NCBI GenBank assembly: GCA_009733575.1
Contig: ML769602.1
Coordinates: 1 to 64,000 of the forward strand
DNA from: Gymnopus androsaceus JB14
Taxonomy: Eukaryota > Basidiomycota > Agaricomycetes > Agaricales > Omphalotaceae
Direction: 5' to 3'
DNA: 64,000 bases
In this document: positions 35,545 to 46,637 of the stretch, one piece after another
How positions within the stretch are numbered: position 1 is the stretch's first letter
Layout: the number at the start of each line of letters is the position of its first letter
Notes under the pieces: generated by a model
The model's database searches: none
What the model was told of the DNA's origin: nothing
The model's input: only the letters and a program-made list of their open reading frames with translations
Program-made: the position numbers and the translations under genes

Positions 35545-35959
35545 GATTTGCTGGGAAAGGGCTTAGGGAGAGTTATCTGAAAAGTACAGAATAAAGCTAA
35601 CACGTTCTGGATCGGAAAACCTTTGCTGCTTCGTTTACTTTCATCTTCCACAAATTATCCCAATCGACAGTGGAAAAGAGATGGTCTCCGTGTTTAGTCC
35701 TTCCTCCGAAATGTGTGCCATCTCCCGAGTCCCGACCTGAGTCTTTCTTTGGTATCGTACTAAACAGCCAATCAAACACGATATAGCGTGGAAAGATAAT
35801 CAATGTAAAAGTCTGTAAAGTCTAACAAGCGTCGATAATTGCTCGGGTGACGGGCTTAGAAGTGAAGGTTTACAGGCATATTGGGTCTTCAATCGAGAGA
35901 GATTGCAACATGTTGACGCCCATTCTCGTGATTTACGCGGCGCTGCAGGAAAACCACTC

Positions 35960-36185
35960 TTTTGTCCGGAGTTCAATTTCATCACTGTCTAGATCTCACC
36001 CTCTGCCGTCCAGCGAACAGCTCCAGATCGGTAACTTGGCGCTCTCGCTCGTTTTGATTCCAGCGACCGGGTGTACCCCATATTTAATCTTCGCAGCGAT
36101 TGGCAAGAACATGTAAGAAAATATAACGACTTTCATTGAAATATAGATGTGTTTGAGTATCGACGACATAAAAGCTGGTCTACAG
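35960..36185 (-). pseudogene. Fragment of ribosomal L1-domain gene (unit B)
   Basis: Same fragment and same junction to the FIST start as in unit A, with an extra stretch (CAAGAACATGTAAG...ACTTTCATTGAA) that aligns with 50764-50812 of the source gene. Confidence 0.7.
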
Positions 36186-38341
36186 ATGTAGTCCGTATAT
36201 CAAAAGCAAAGACTACGAATACAATGAAATATGAGAGCGTAGAGCAACTTTTACATGAGACTAGTTAGACCGCTTTGGATCCCTGGTTAAGAGTGCATCA
36301 TTCTCAAACGTGTTGAGAATCACTCGCATCGTCTCGTAGGAGAAATGTCCCACACAAGGTGTCGTGTTTCTGTTCGTCGTTAACTGCATGGAGTTCCAGC
36401 ATCCTGAAGTTCCTCCATGTAGTCACCATGTCCAGATCACTCCGCGCCGTAAGGATCTTTGGATTGGCCTCAAACATGGTTTAAACCCAACAAAGAAGTC
36501 ATCGATAGGAGGAATCTCCATGGAGCTGTTGTGATGAGAGTGTGTTTGACAGTTGAATAACAACTCATCTCCTAGGGTAAACCATTTAAGGTAGGGAAGC
36601 TCTTTGGCCTTGACTCCGGGTTTGGTGTAATGACAAGCCATTATGAGCATTACGTAGAACAAAGACTCCAGGTCATGGCGATAGCGGGGCGGGCCTTGCC
36701 AGGATAGTCGAGTGTTGTTCATAAGCCATGTAAGGTCTGGTACCAGTTCGGTGATTAGAGGTAGGGACAGGTGGCCCGAGGTGGTTTCAAACACCTGTCG
36801 CAAGGTCAAAATCGATTCAAAACTCCGTAGAGATTTCCATTCTCTTCGCGGGCCATGATGTTCGACTGGCTGATGTCACGATGGAGCACCTTTGGATGAG
36901 TATAAACCCATTCGTGGCCTAGTAACCAAGTCGTATTAGAAGATGAGCAAAAAGAAAGATGAACAACTCACATTGAAAGACATCATAGATAACTTGAGCG
37001 AATTGGCGCGAAGCCTCCAGTTTCATGAGAGGTTTGAGCTCCTCCTGAATCGAGCCCCGTATAACACGCGCCTCATAGGTATCAGGAAACTCGGCCATGA
37101 GCCTGCCCTGGACACTGTTTTCATCGAAAATGTATGGTGAACGAGCAGAACACCTTGGGCAAGTGCTTTAGAACCCATTTTTCCCTGCGTTCAATGGCCA
37201 TGTCAGTGCAGCGCTTGATGATCTCGGGCTCGGAAGGACGGCCTTCGCTGGGAAAGTTAATCTTCATAACTAGCTTGAGACCTTCCCAGTCGCATGGCCC
37301 ACCCTTCCGGCATCCGTGCTTATGAGTACACTTCACTCGAACGACAATTGTGCCTCTGCCGATGATACCATTAGAACGGAACAGGACCTCTCCCAACTCG
37401 ACAGTCCGCTCCTGACCGTCGGGTGTGGGAAACGTATAGAAGCAACCTTCCAAGACCCATTTAGATGGTGGTCCCTCACCAATATTCGCCCACTTCAAAT
37501 TCACTCCCTTCTTCAGCGACTCCGGATCCTTCATGAACTTTGTGTCTAGACCAGGAATGATCCCGAGTTGCTGCGCGTTAAGCGCATGCAATTGTTCAAG
37601 CATCTTCAGAAAGAGCGTACGGTCTACGCGGATATCAAAAACCTGGAATGAATGGTTAATATATGAGTACTATGTGGTATACACATAAGCCAAATAAACG
37701 CGCCTCAGATTGCACAATAGCGGAATGGTCGTAGTAAACAAAACCTGATGGAAAAAGTTAGTACTTAGGTGGCGCAACAAATGACATGCTTACGACACAT
37801 TGCGTCATCAAGCATGATCAAGATAGCGTGACTTCTGAAAATTCCGTGTGAGAGCATATCTCGGGCATAGCCTGTCTTCTTAATCCTACGACTCCCCGTA
37901 AGTACCTAGTACAAGATCATGGATTGATGATTCCAACCTTCAGGAGCGTCTTTGTTGAATTCCTTCGACTCTTGGTCTTGGTTTATCTTATCCAATTTTG
38001 CAGAAGTACCTATAGCAAAAGTGAGTGTAGAATCTGATCCGGCATTTTTTACTTACTGTTGCGATTGCGGCTGGAACTTGAAACTTTCTTGGAGGATGGT
38101 GTTGGTGTCGAGTCTTTTACATGTGTAAATAAAGTGAGTGCCGATAGCCTTGGAGTAAGTGAACATTATTACACACCATCCTCTCGACCACGCTTCCGAT
38201 TGGTTTTGCTTTGTTGGGATTCACCTATATAATAAGATGAACATTGAAGATAGCAAACCAAATTATTCAACTCGCCTGAGGCCACATCCTTATATGGGGT
38301 CTCCAACATGAACCCTTTCTGGTGCTTGAGCTCGGCAGCAT

Positions 38342-39194
38342 AGGCCCCCAGAAACTACCGCCAACCTTTGTCCGGAATAGCGTATTTTAGGTCGCGATTT
38401 TGGCGATTTTCTTGTCCATTTATAGCGTATTTTAGGCCAAAAATAGTGCTTCCCTGTCCCGATATAGCGTACTCCAGGTGGGCGCGCGAGCGCCGAGCTG
38501 AAAACTTTAACGTATTTTGGCCATATTTGGTCGAAGAAGCAGGAAGCAGGAAGCCTCAAGAAGCGCTAAAACGCTGAAGTGCAGTAACTAGAATCTAATA
38601 CATACAAAAAAAGTTTTACCTTTACTCCGTTATCCCGTCGTCCTTAGATTATGCTCTTCTCGGGAGATGAGCTAGATGCTATCAAGCTCGCAACGAAGGC
38701 CGGTACAAGGCAGATCCGGGAAAGTGATATCAGCGAGATTGACTTTGATGTCCTTATCCAAGGAGGGAAATGGCTGCACTCTAGCCTTGTGAATGCAGTC
38801 GCTTCATGTATTCAAGCAGATTCAGAGGCTCAAGGAGAATCACCTTCATTTTGTGTCTTCTCATCATGGCTAGGGCCACTAGTAGAAAACGGAAGTTGAA
38901 TGAGCGGTCAGGGAAACGATGGCAGGCATTCCAGAAGCAGGATGCGAAAAAGGCTCTCAAAGCATTTCCTGCACTCACAATCAAAATACCGGCAAGGTCA
39001 CTGAAAAATGTGTTCCGGTCTCTTGAAAGTATGTAGAAGCCGCTCAGTATTATTTTTGGATTTTTTTTGGATTTTTTGCGATTTTTTTTGAATTCACGTG
39101 ACCATCCCTGTCCAAAATAGCGTATTTGAGACCAAAATCATAGCGTACTTGAGGCCACTTGGCTGGACAAGGGTAGGGGGAGTTTCTGGGGCCT
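38342..39194 (+). mobile_element. Inserted element with truncated Ulp1-like ORF
   Basis: Flanked by GGCAGCAT at 38334-38341 and 39195-39202 (8 bp, or 9 if the next A is counted). The ends are inverted: AGGCCCCCAGAAACT and reverse complement AGGCCCCAGAAACT. Inside, the motif ATAGCGTATTTTAGG recurs at about 38385, 38421, 38464 and 38510 on the left, and 39117 and 39143 on the right, all in the same direction. It disrupts the kinase exon that is intact in unit A. Confidence 0.7.
38651..38899 (+). CDS. Truncated Ulp1-like protease fragment in the element, 82 aa
   Basis: The passage GGKWLHSSLVNAVASCIQAD followed by FCVFSSWLGPLV resembles the N-terminal part of a C48 (SUMO-protease-like) domain, where a Trp-Leu dipeptide precedes the substrate-binding helix and a FxxFSS strand follows. 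The catalytic His/Asp/Cys region is absent. Ulp1-like proteases are known cargo of Mutator-like and other DNA transposons. This looks like a remnant of one. I am not certain of the family. Confidence 0.4.
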   Translation: MLFSGDELDAIKLATKAGTRQIRESDISEIDFDVLIQGGKWLHSSLVNAVASCIQADSEAQGESPSFCVFSSWLGPLVENGS

Positions 39195-39799
39195 GGCAGC
39201 ATACAACATCAGTGCCCAGAACACATAACCAACTTTATCCCTGTTGCCCTTATCGATCGTCTCTGTCCAACTCGTTTAAACACGGCACCAATATCGGGTT
39301 TCTCCTGTACCCATGCACCCCTTACAGGAATTTCTTCCTGCATGTAAAAAAGTATCTTGTCCTCTTCCGGGCCAAGTACAGGAGACCCGGCATTGAATAG
39401 AATGACAGCAGAAGGATATATTGAAGGTTCATTTCCTGGGTTAAGTCTGGTCTGTTTTAGGTACTCATCTAGTGCGCTTTCTAGTTCTTCCAGTGATCAT
39501 TGCTCTTGTCACTGGAAGCCCCGAGATCTGCTAGGTCCATGTTCAAGATGAGAGAGGCAAATCGCTTGGGATCAACTGTTTTCGTTTGCGCAAGGTCCAC
39601 AGCGAGATACTGATTTTCCTTGGGCACCACTCTCTTTCCCTGACTGGAGAGAGCTAAAGCGTAGCTATCCGCATGTCGGCTACTGGGAGTGCTCTGAGGC
39701 TTTACAGAACCCGGCGGAGGAGTCGCAGTGGCATTACGATTATTGGAAGGGTGCCCAAGAGAGGAGTTGCTAACAGTCGGTTCGCTTCGATCCATTGAA

Positions 39800-41600
39800 A
39801 ATGATGGTTCTGTGGCGGAGACGATCCGGGGGATTCTGGGTTAGGAGTTTAATGGAAAGGCTGAGTGCTTAAATATCTGATCACAGCAGAGTCATATTGT
39901 TCCTTCATTGTTCGACCATTTGGTAAATTCAGATATCCATGTTCCTTGTTTCCCATGTTCTGATCATTGTTCTGAAGCATTTGTGGCGGACTCCAGAGAC
40001 TACTTACTACTTACAGGTCATCCTTTGTTCTTTCAGCGCTCTTCTATTCCAGTCTGCTAAACATCTCTTCATGTCCTGCTGTTTGTTCTAAGGCGTTCTA
40101 AGGCTTTTATATTCAGGGTTGATTGACTCCGACAACTGCAAGAAAGCCACGAGTGATGTCATGCAAGTTCAGCTCATTAAATGAATTGTTCGGAGTCATT
40201 ATTTCCTTTACTCCCTTGTACTGGGATAATTCTATTTACCAACCCCGCTGCCTGAACACAATCCCTCATTTTGACGCAAATCATAACAACCCGGCCTACA
40301 GAGTTTTTTCATTAAGTTCTGAGGCGGCGGAGGCTCAGAGTGATGTGACTGATGTCCGGTGAATTAGAATATCCAAATTTAGTACTGTACGTGTAATATC
40401 TCTTTCCTAGACTCGAAAGACGATCGAAGTTCGGGCTGCTGCGTTTGCAGCACTTTGATCGACTCCTCATCAAATGTCGCTGCATCCACTACGGCGACTG
40501 GCTCGAGTCTACTCTTTCCCAGTACATGTGTCAGAAGCCGTGAGACAAACAAACGATCTTGCATCTTCGCTTCCACACCCATTATCGCCGCTGCAAGTGC
40601 TCATTCATCGAGCTCTCTCTGTCTTTTCTGTACATTATTCATCAATAATTTCACCGTATATACTGTCTGATACTCGCATTTCTGCACCCTGTGCGACAGC
40701 CCAACCTTCACACTCACCTCTACATACTGAACACAGCAGCGACAACATTCCAAATGATTCCTCTTCCCAAGCCACTTTCAATCTCATGTGTGAACTTACA
40801 CTGAAAGGTGCTATGCAGTATTATGCCTGTGTTGAGGAGAGGCAGAAGAAGGTATGCATGCGGCTTCTTTTCCAATGCATGCGTTAATCTTGTCTTTGCT
40901 TCAGTAGCGCTACCGAGACTTTTACGATTACGGTCACAGTCACCACTGCCTCAAGACCAGTTACTCCTGCCTCCGATGTTACTCAAGCTACTAACTATAT
41001 AGCCTCTTTAAAATAAATTCATTTAATTTGTTGCTTGTGACATTCTTGGCGGGGCTCTGCGGAGGGCTCCGCCTATCGCACTAGGGCTGCTCCAGAGGCA
41101 ACTCATTGAAGGAGGGTTGTAGCAGGATTGTGTTCAAGCAGCGGGGTTGGTTAATAGAATTATCCCTTGTACTGGCACATGTGCTCCTTCTTGGTACTAC
41201 TCTCTTAAGCTCTGAAGCATACGGATTGCCCGTTTTGCCCATAAACATGGCGAGAGCGCGAGTACAGCAAGCCCGTAACATGTGCAGAACGACTTCTTGT
41301 GTTTCGCTTTCAATCAAGATTCATGGTTATATTTATCATTATAGGCACGCATCTGACTCCAACATGCACCGTGGCGTCTTGTGGTATGTAGCGGTATTAG
41401 CTTTGTGGTAAAAGTGAACAGGAAGATTCGACAGTCCCACTGGCAACTACTCCGAGTCATTCACTCATATTTTTTCTCATTGCAGTAAATCTCAGTTGTA
41501 CAACTTGATGACAGTCGCAAGAAATTCAGCTCTGAGAACTCGAGTACAATGTAAGCGCAGAACTCGACTTCTTTTCTTCTTTTCATCTGTCAATCGAGAT
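39800..41600. other. Duplicated upstream sequence, no gene
   Basis: 39840-40330 resembles 32800-33250, the upstream sequence of the unit A kinase (shared GACCATTTGGTAAATTCAG-type stretches). 40380-41600 has only short frames in both directions. No gene is called. Confidence 0.45.
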
Positions 41601-42275
41601 TCCTGGCTCATATTCATCATTATAGGCGCACATCCTGACTCCAACACCGGGAGTCTTGTGGTCACCTTTGCAGGCGCTTCACCCTGTCATGGCAGTGTCA
41701 ATCGAGATTCCTAGTCATGTTCGGCGCACATCCTGGTGGACAGGAAAATCCAAATTCACTTGCTCACTCTTATTTTACTTCTCAGCTGTACAACTTGCTC
41801 TGAGCACGAACATCACCCGCATCCGCACATCAATTTTCCCGTCTTCATTTCCAGCAACATACCGCCGGGAAATTCGGAACATCAAGCATGTTCGCGTGTC
41901 TTCCAGGATAATCGCAGTCGTCTTAGGGCCAATTCTAGGTACACGTCCATAGGCACCACAGAAATATGTAACACGATATCGAGAGCCCTTCTGCGTATCA
42001 ACAATGGGCTTAGGATGAGACACAATTATAAAATCATTGTAAATCACCAGACGACGTATAGCGAGGTCCCAACAGACAGAACAAGGTTGTCGCACCGTGC
42101 ACGAACCTACATTCGCAAAAATCAAGGTGCTCGTTCTTTGTTGCTCTCCGTTCATATGCCAGTGCGATATGCCAACGCCTACCTGGAAACTGCGAACATA
42201 AATTACGGCCAAACGAACAAAACGAATCATTTTATTGGATCGTAACGACGACGACTGCACACATTCAATAGGCGA
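41600..42275. repeat. Recent duplication block, copy 2
   Basis: Partner of 33361-33870; the segment 42075-42270 is nearly identical to 33675-33865. It lies directly downstream of the third FIST copy. Confidence 0.8.
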
Positions 42276-42306
42276 CAACACACAGGCAAAATTTTGCACA
42301 AAGTCG

Positions 42307-43676
42307 CTACAGTCGGGAGAGACATCCTGGAACCGTGCACGACCAAGGAGATTCCCCACTCCTTCCCAATATAAATCCATTCTCACTCCCTGCTAAAAAC
42401 CGGTTCTGAAGCACCAGTTCCTCCAGCATATATCCTCCGATTGGTGCTATCTGACCATCCGATACGAGCTCCGGCGATAGCGTCGTAAGAGCTATCGAAG
42501 GCGGAGAGCTCCGGATATTTTGCCACATCGTCAACGACGAAGGATTGTGAGAACGGCGATGGTAAAACCGTACTCGAGCACCAACTGGAGGAGCCATAGA
42601 TTGTGTATTCAACGACAGCGTTCCTCGAGAAGGATCACCAGCTGTAATGGTGTGCAACTGATACGGCAAAGAAACTGGTCCAGCAAGAGGGAGAACCGCG
42701 AGAAACAAGCTCCATATCGTCTTTGAACGTCATTGTGCTAGGATGAGGTTGTATCGATGCCGGCTGCACGAATCCGAGAAAGCAAGAGCTGGGTTGGGTT
42801 GGAGCGGTTAAGGGTATTGATGAGATTTCCTTCGGAACTAGGTGGAGATGTAAATCGCTCATTGGGGAGGTAATAACGTAGTCGGACATACTCTGTAACA
42901 TCTAAAGGTTCCCCGAGAGGTACAATATCGTTCGGAAGTTGGAATTCGAGGGAATTTGGGCTTGTAAGGGTAACACCTACGGCGCCAGTATCGTGTATAC
43001 GTTGATTGTGAAATAAGGTGACTGGTCTACCAGTAATGAAGGGCGTAGAAGACGCCAATAGCCCGAGCTATGCAACTAAATTTCAGGAAAAAATAGTTCA
43101 ACAAGTTGTACAAAAGACTTACTGACTTGATTCGCTTTCGGAAAAGTTTCAGAGATAGCAGCAGAAAGGCCTTCGGGAGAAAGATCTGAAAAGTACAGAA
43201 CAGAGCTAACGCTTTCTGGATTCAGATGCATCAGCTCGTCCGGGAGACCTTCTCTTTTTCGTTTACTGTTCATCTTCCACAAATCTATCCCAATCAACGG
43301 TGCCTTCTGGAAGAGATATGCTTTCTTCATGCTCCAGCTTCGTTTCGTCCTTCCTCCGAAACGCGTGCCATCTCCCGACCTGAATCTTTTCTTTGCCAGG
43401 TATCGTAGACCTGAACAGAGTAGCATTTTCTGGATTCATAACAGCTACCGAACACGATATATAGCCAGGAGCGAGTGGTGCAGAAAGACATCCAACTGTA
43501 CTGGGCGAAAATGTCACTAAAGCGTCGACAAGTGCCAATAATTCTGAAGAATTGCTGGGGCTTGAAAGTGAAAAGACAAAAGTATTCGGCTTAGAGGAAT
43601 ATTGGGACTTTATTCGATTTAATTGAGAGAGAATCGAGGAAAACGAGCGGGAGATGATGGTGGTTGAATGCAACAT
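42307..43676 (-). CDS. FIST-domain protein, best copy, with frameshifts
   Basis: Two exons, 43676-43127 and 43067-42307 (intron GTCAGT...ATAG). The reading starts MLHSTTIISRSFSSILSQL and passes SAPLAPGYISCSVAV and STIPGKEKIQVGRWHAF. It then runs through YFSDLSPEGLS, GLLASSTPFITGRPVTLF and SEGNLINTLNRSNPTQLLLS, and ends SPWTCTVPG-type. This is the pattern of the fungal FIST-C (intracellular signal-transduction sensor) proteins as I remember them, which may bind small ligands such as amino acids. Three single-base frame breaks are present: an extra base in AAA at 43281-43283, one near 42738 creating a stop, and one near 42708. Either the gene is newly dead or the assembly is wrong at these points. 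Confidence 0.65.
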
Positions 43677-44361
43677 AGCGCCAGTGAATAGGCGCCTACT
43701 GTACTGTAAGTTCTAAATAGTGTACACAATTCTATACCACGACTAGTATTCTAACACGACTAGTTCTACAATTACATACTAAGCCTTGGTCTGCTAGCAG
43801 AAAAGTACGCCGATTAGCTCAAACGCACTAGATGGCAAGATTCCTGTTCACTCACCATCAGGTCAACTTCAAGCTTCCAGAGCGGCCCCCGCGATGCGTA
43901 CAGACAAAAAGAGATGAGAGAGAGAGAGTAAATCGCATGATGGAAAGAGGATGAATTGCAATCAAATGAGTGGGTGTGGTGAAGGAGAGGATAGCTGTGG
44001 TCGATTAGGTTTATAAAGAAATTTAGAGGCAAGCCCGCAGTGAGAACGCGTCCGATAGACAATTGTCATCGTCAGTCAGCCTCTCGGCGTGCCTGACTTG
44101 CAGAATAGGAAATATCGGTCCCGCAATCCAAGTTCTCCGGAATAATAGTCGAGCTAATTCGAAAAGAATCTGTAAGTCCGAGACCATATTCAGCGAAATT
44201 GAACATACCTCAGTGATAAATGCAAATGGCCAGCCAAACCGTTCCAAACGTAAGTTTGCAGAATATAAATGCAGGGGAAAAACATCCAAAAGATCGACGA
44301 TGGAAAGAGTGTGAGATGGAGTGTCAAAGAGGAATAATATCGATGAATGCGAAAACCGCCT
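43677..44361. other. Intergenic, nothing recognised
   Basis: About 0.7 kb between the FIST start and the coiled-coil gene. No credible coding or repeat features. Confidence 0.5.
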
Positions 44362-45552
44362 TCAATTACTAGCATCAAAAAGACGATTAACCTCTTGGGA
44401 GACAACGAGCCCGGTGGTCTTAACATGAATGCTTTCCCGCTCAGTCGCGACACTGAGGATAACATTCCTGCTAGCCCAGCGATCCGGATGGTACCGGTTC
44501 CTTGTTTCTCTGAGTAAGCGCCGCTGTTCTGGAAAACCCTTGATATCCTTCACAAATATGAAGAAATCACGGATCGACTGGCAGTTGACGTGGCTGGGTG
44601 TGATATTGGAGGGAGAAACAAGCACGGGCCATGGAATTGCCTGGAAAGAGGCGCGACGCATATCTGAGAATCGAGTCTTGTCAAACTCGACGCACAAGCG
44701 GCAGTACTCGTTGAAGATTGCCTCTGCATTTTTCCTCTCTTTCATCCGTTTGGCCTTCGCCTCGTCCGCTTCGTTCTTCTGCCTAGCTTCTTCCTTCCTC
44801 CTCCTTTCGGCCTCTTCCCTTTGAAATTTCCTCTGCCGTTCTTCCTCTGCCGCTTTTTGTCGTTCGTGCTCTCTGCGAAGCCTTTCTCTCTGGGCTTCTG
44901 CTCTCTTTCTCTCGTCCTCAGCAGCTCTGGCCTCTTCCTCTTTCCTCCTGCTTTCCTTCGCTCTGGCATCAAGTTCTTCTCTCCTCCTCCTATCAGTCCA
45001 GTCTCGGAAAACACGGTCTTTCTCTTCCTCCCAAGCTCGTTGGGCTTCCTCCGCCGCTTTCTTCTTTTCATCAAAATCTCGCTCTGCTCTCCTCCGAGCT
45101 TCTCGAGAAGCTAGAGACCATTCATCGTAGATTTGACAGAACACCATCAAATTCTCTTTGACTATGGCGTTCCTCGTGGTGAGCTCGAGTCCCCAATCAG
45201 ACCTGGAGAAATAGGCTTTATAGTCTCGGAAGAATTTAGTTGGAGGTCGCTGGTCTCGATGCGAGTGGCAGAAGGTGCATCCGTTAATCTTTCTGTTGCA
45301 AAGGCATCCTGTACTGGCAGCGATCCCACAGCATCTACCCTCATTGGCGTGAAGGCGTCGTTCCCGGATGGAAGGCACGCTAGTCGAGCTCCAGAACTTC
45401 AAACCCTTGTGTTCATGGCAGAATCCGTCGAATGACGCAGGATTAGTGCAGTCTTGACCAGTAGGATCGAAACCGGCGCACGCCAAAGGAGGGGCGTAGT
45501 AGGATTTGCGCGAAGGATTTGTTCTCCTGGAATAGCCGAATGTCGCAGACAT
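44362..45552 (-). CDS. Cys/His-rich coiled-coil protein with HPD motif, 396 aa
   Basis: Single exon. Two Cys/His clusters lie near the N-terminus: C25...C35...C45HEH48, and C74C75...C83LC85...C92TFC95HSH98. Together they look like paired zinc-binding knuckles. A long, highly charged coiled coil of Arg, Glu, Lys and Ala spans about 140-275. Near residue 345 the sequence RNRYHPDRW appears, the HPD signature seen in J-like helices and in a common agaric family with a charged helix followed by HPDR[FW]. The protein could act as a co-chaperone or scaffold, but I cannot assign a function. The ORF is intact with the first methionine at 45552. Confidence 0.7.
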   Translation of the reverse strand: MSATFGYSRRTNPSRKSYYAPPLACAGFDPTGQDCTNPASFDGFCHEHKGLKFWSSTSVPSIRERRLHANEGRCCGIAASTGCLCNRKINGCTFCHSHRDQRPPTKFFRDYKAYFSRSDWGLELTTRNAIVKENLMVFCQIYDEWSLASREARRRAERDFDEKKKAAEEAQRAWEEEKDRVFRDWTDRRRREELDARAKESRRKEEEARAAEDERKRAEAQRERLRREHERQKAAEEERQRKFQREEAERRRKEEARQKNEADEAKAKRMKERKNAEAIFNEYCRLCVEFDKTRFSDMRRASFQAIPWPVLVSPSNITPSHVNCQSIRDFFIFVKDIKGFPEQRRLLRETRNRYHPDRWASRNVILSVATERESIHVKTTGLVVSQEVNRLFDASN

Positions 45553-46637
45553 GAATGAAGGATGGCAAAGTGCATATCAGGACGAGTGGCGTTTAAATAG
45601 TATCGAGAACAAAGGGATCGGCACCTGCATCAGGAAACATTCCTAACTTGTTATGACTTGTTATCAAAACAAAGACCACATTGCCACAAACGCGAGAAGG
45701 TTATACATTCCCTCGCAGAAGCCATCCGATCTATTCAAACTTGATAAGTGAGAAAGCTCAGGAACGAACAATATTGCGACCTCCTGGGCCGCGTCGTTTG
45801 CTACCAAGGAGAATACAGGTCAGTAGGAGGATCATCAAAGCCATTGGACGAACCTCTACAAGTCCAGATTAAGATACGGCTTTCCTGGACGGCCAATTCG
45901 AAAGCATTTCCATGTTAAATTCAATTTCAATGTATGATTCTAGAAGCCGTGTTGGAGTTTCAGAGAAACATTGACAAGACATCCTAGGCAGACAAGGAGA
46001 CGCTTTGATTGCATTTAACATTAGCAAGCAAAACGAGAGTGAAGAGCAAGCCTCAACTTCGACTCACCAAGAAATACCGCCCGAGAACCAGGGCTATGTA
46101 TTGGTTGAGTACGGATAAGGCATCCTGAGGCATAGCACTCACCGTAAGGCAATAATCATCGTAGTACGTTTACGCTGAAAGCATGTCAATGTCATCTGCA
46201 TGTCGTTCTTGGTGACACCAAGGGTGTCACTGACCAGAAGTGAGAATATTAGCGCCCAAATTCACACGTCAAGACCTAGATCAGGCGCAAATCAGGCGCC
46301 TCTTCTTTTCAATGCCATTTCTCGAGAGCGGAGACGAGCTGCTATTGCTACTAGAGCTCGCTACACATATCTCTTCCTTCGCACTGAAGCTCCAAAGCTC
46401 GAGAGGAAGAAATGCTTTGAAAACTTCTTCATCTCAGTTCGATGTCCTTCTCTGAAGAAATTGCATGCTTTATGGAATAGAACGCATCGATATACCGTAC
46501 TCTAAGTTATTGCCAATGCAATAACTATAGTAATTATAGACACTTTCGTTGCGCATGTCGAGGACCTTCGAATCAGCCTGAGCGAGGCTGCGCGCTAACT
46601 TTGCACGTGGTTTTTCACCCCTTTCTTTTTTCGAACT
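45553..46637. other. Divergent intergenic region
   Basis: About 1.1 kb separate the minus-strand coiled-coil gene from the plus-strand oxygenase, so both promoters lie here. The plus-strand frame at 46200-46505 shows no family resemblance. No gene is called. Confidence 0.5.

Larger units (their letters stand above)
33901..35911 (-). pseudogene. FIST-domain protein, decayed copy 2 (unit B)
   Basis: About 95 percent like copy 1, sharing its deletion and its stop near the FSD block. It is additionally split by an 851-bp insertion at 34694-35544. The start reads MLQSLSIEDP and then stops. Not functional. Confidence 0.75.
36261..39795 (-). pseudogene. FunK1-type protein kinase, decayed copy (unit B)
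   Basis: Collinear with 30020-32759. The N-terminal exon starts MDRSEPTVSNSS and shifts frame near 39480. The central exon (37603-37121) is open from MLEQLHAL to KVFCSFTI, then breaks at a TGA near 37120. The catalytic exon has further breaks. An 852-bp element sits in the first exon at 38342-39194. The coding parts otherwise keep family motifs such as VKCTHKHGC and YRHDLESLFYV. Confidence 0.8.
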
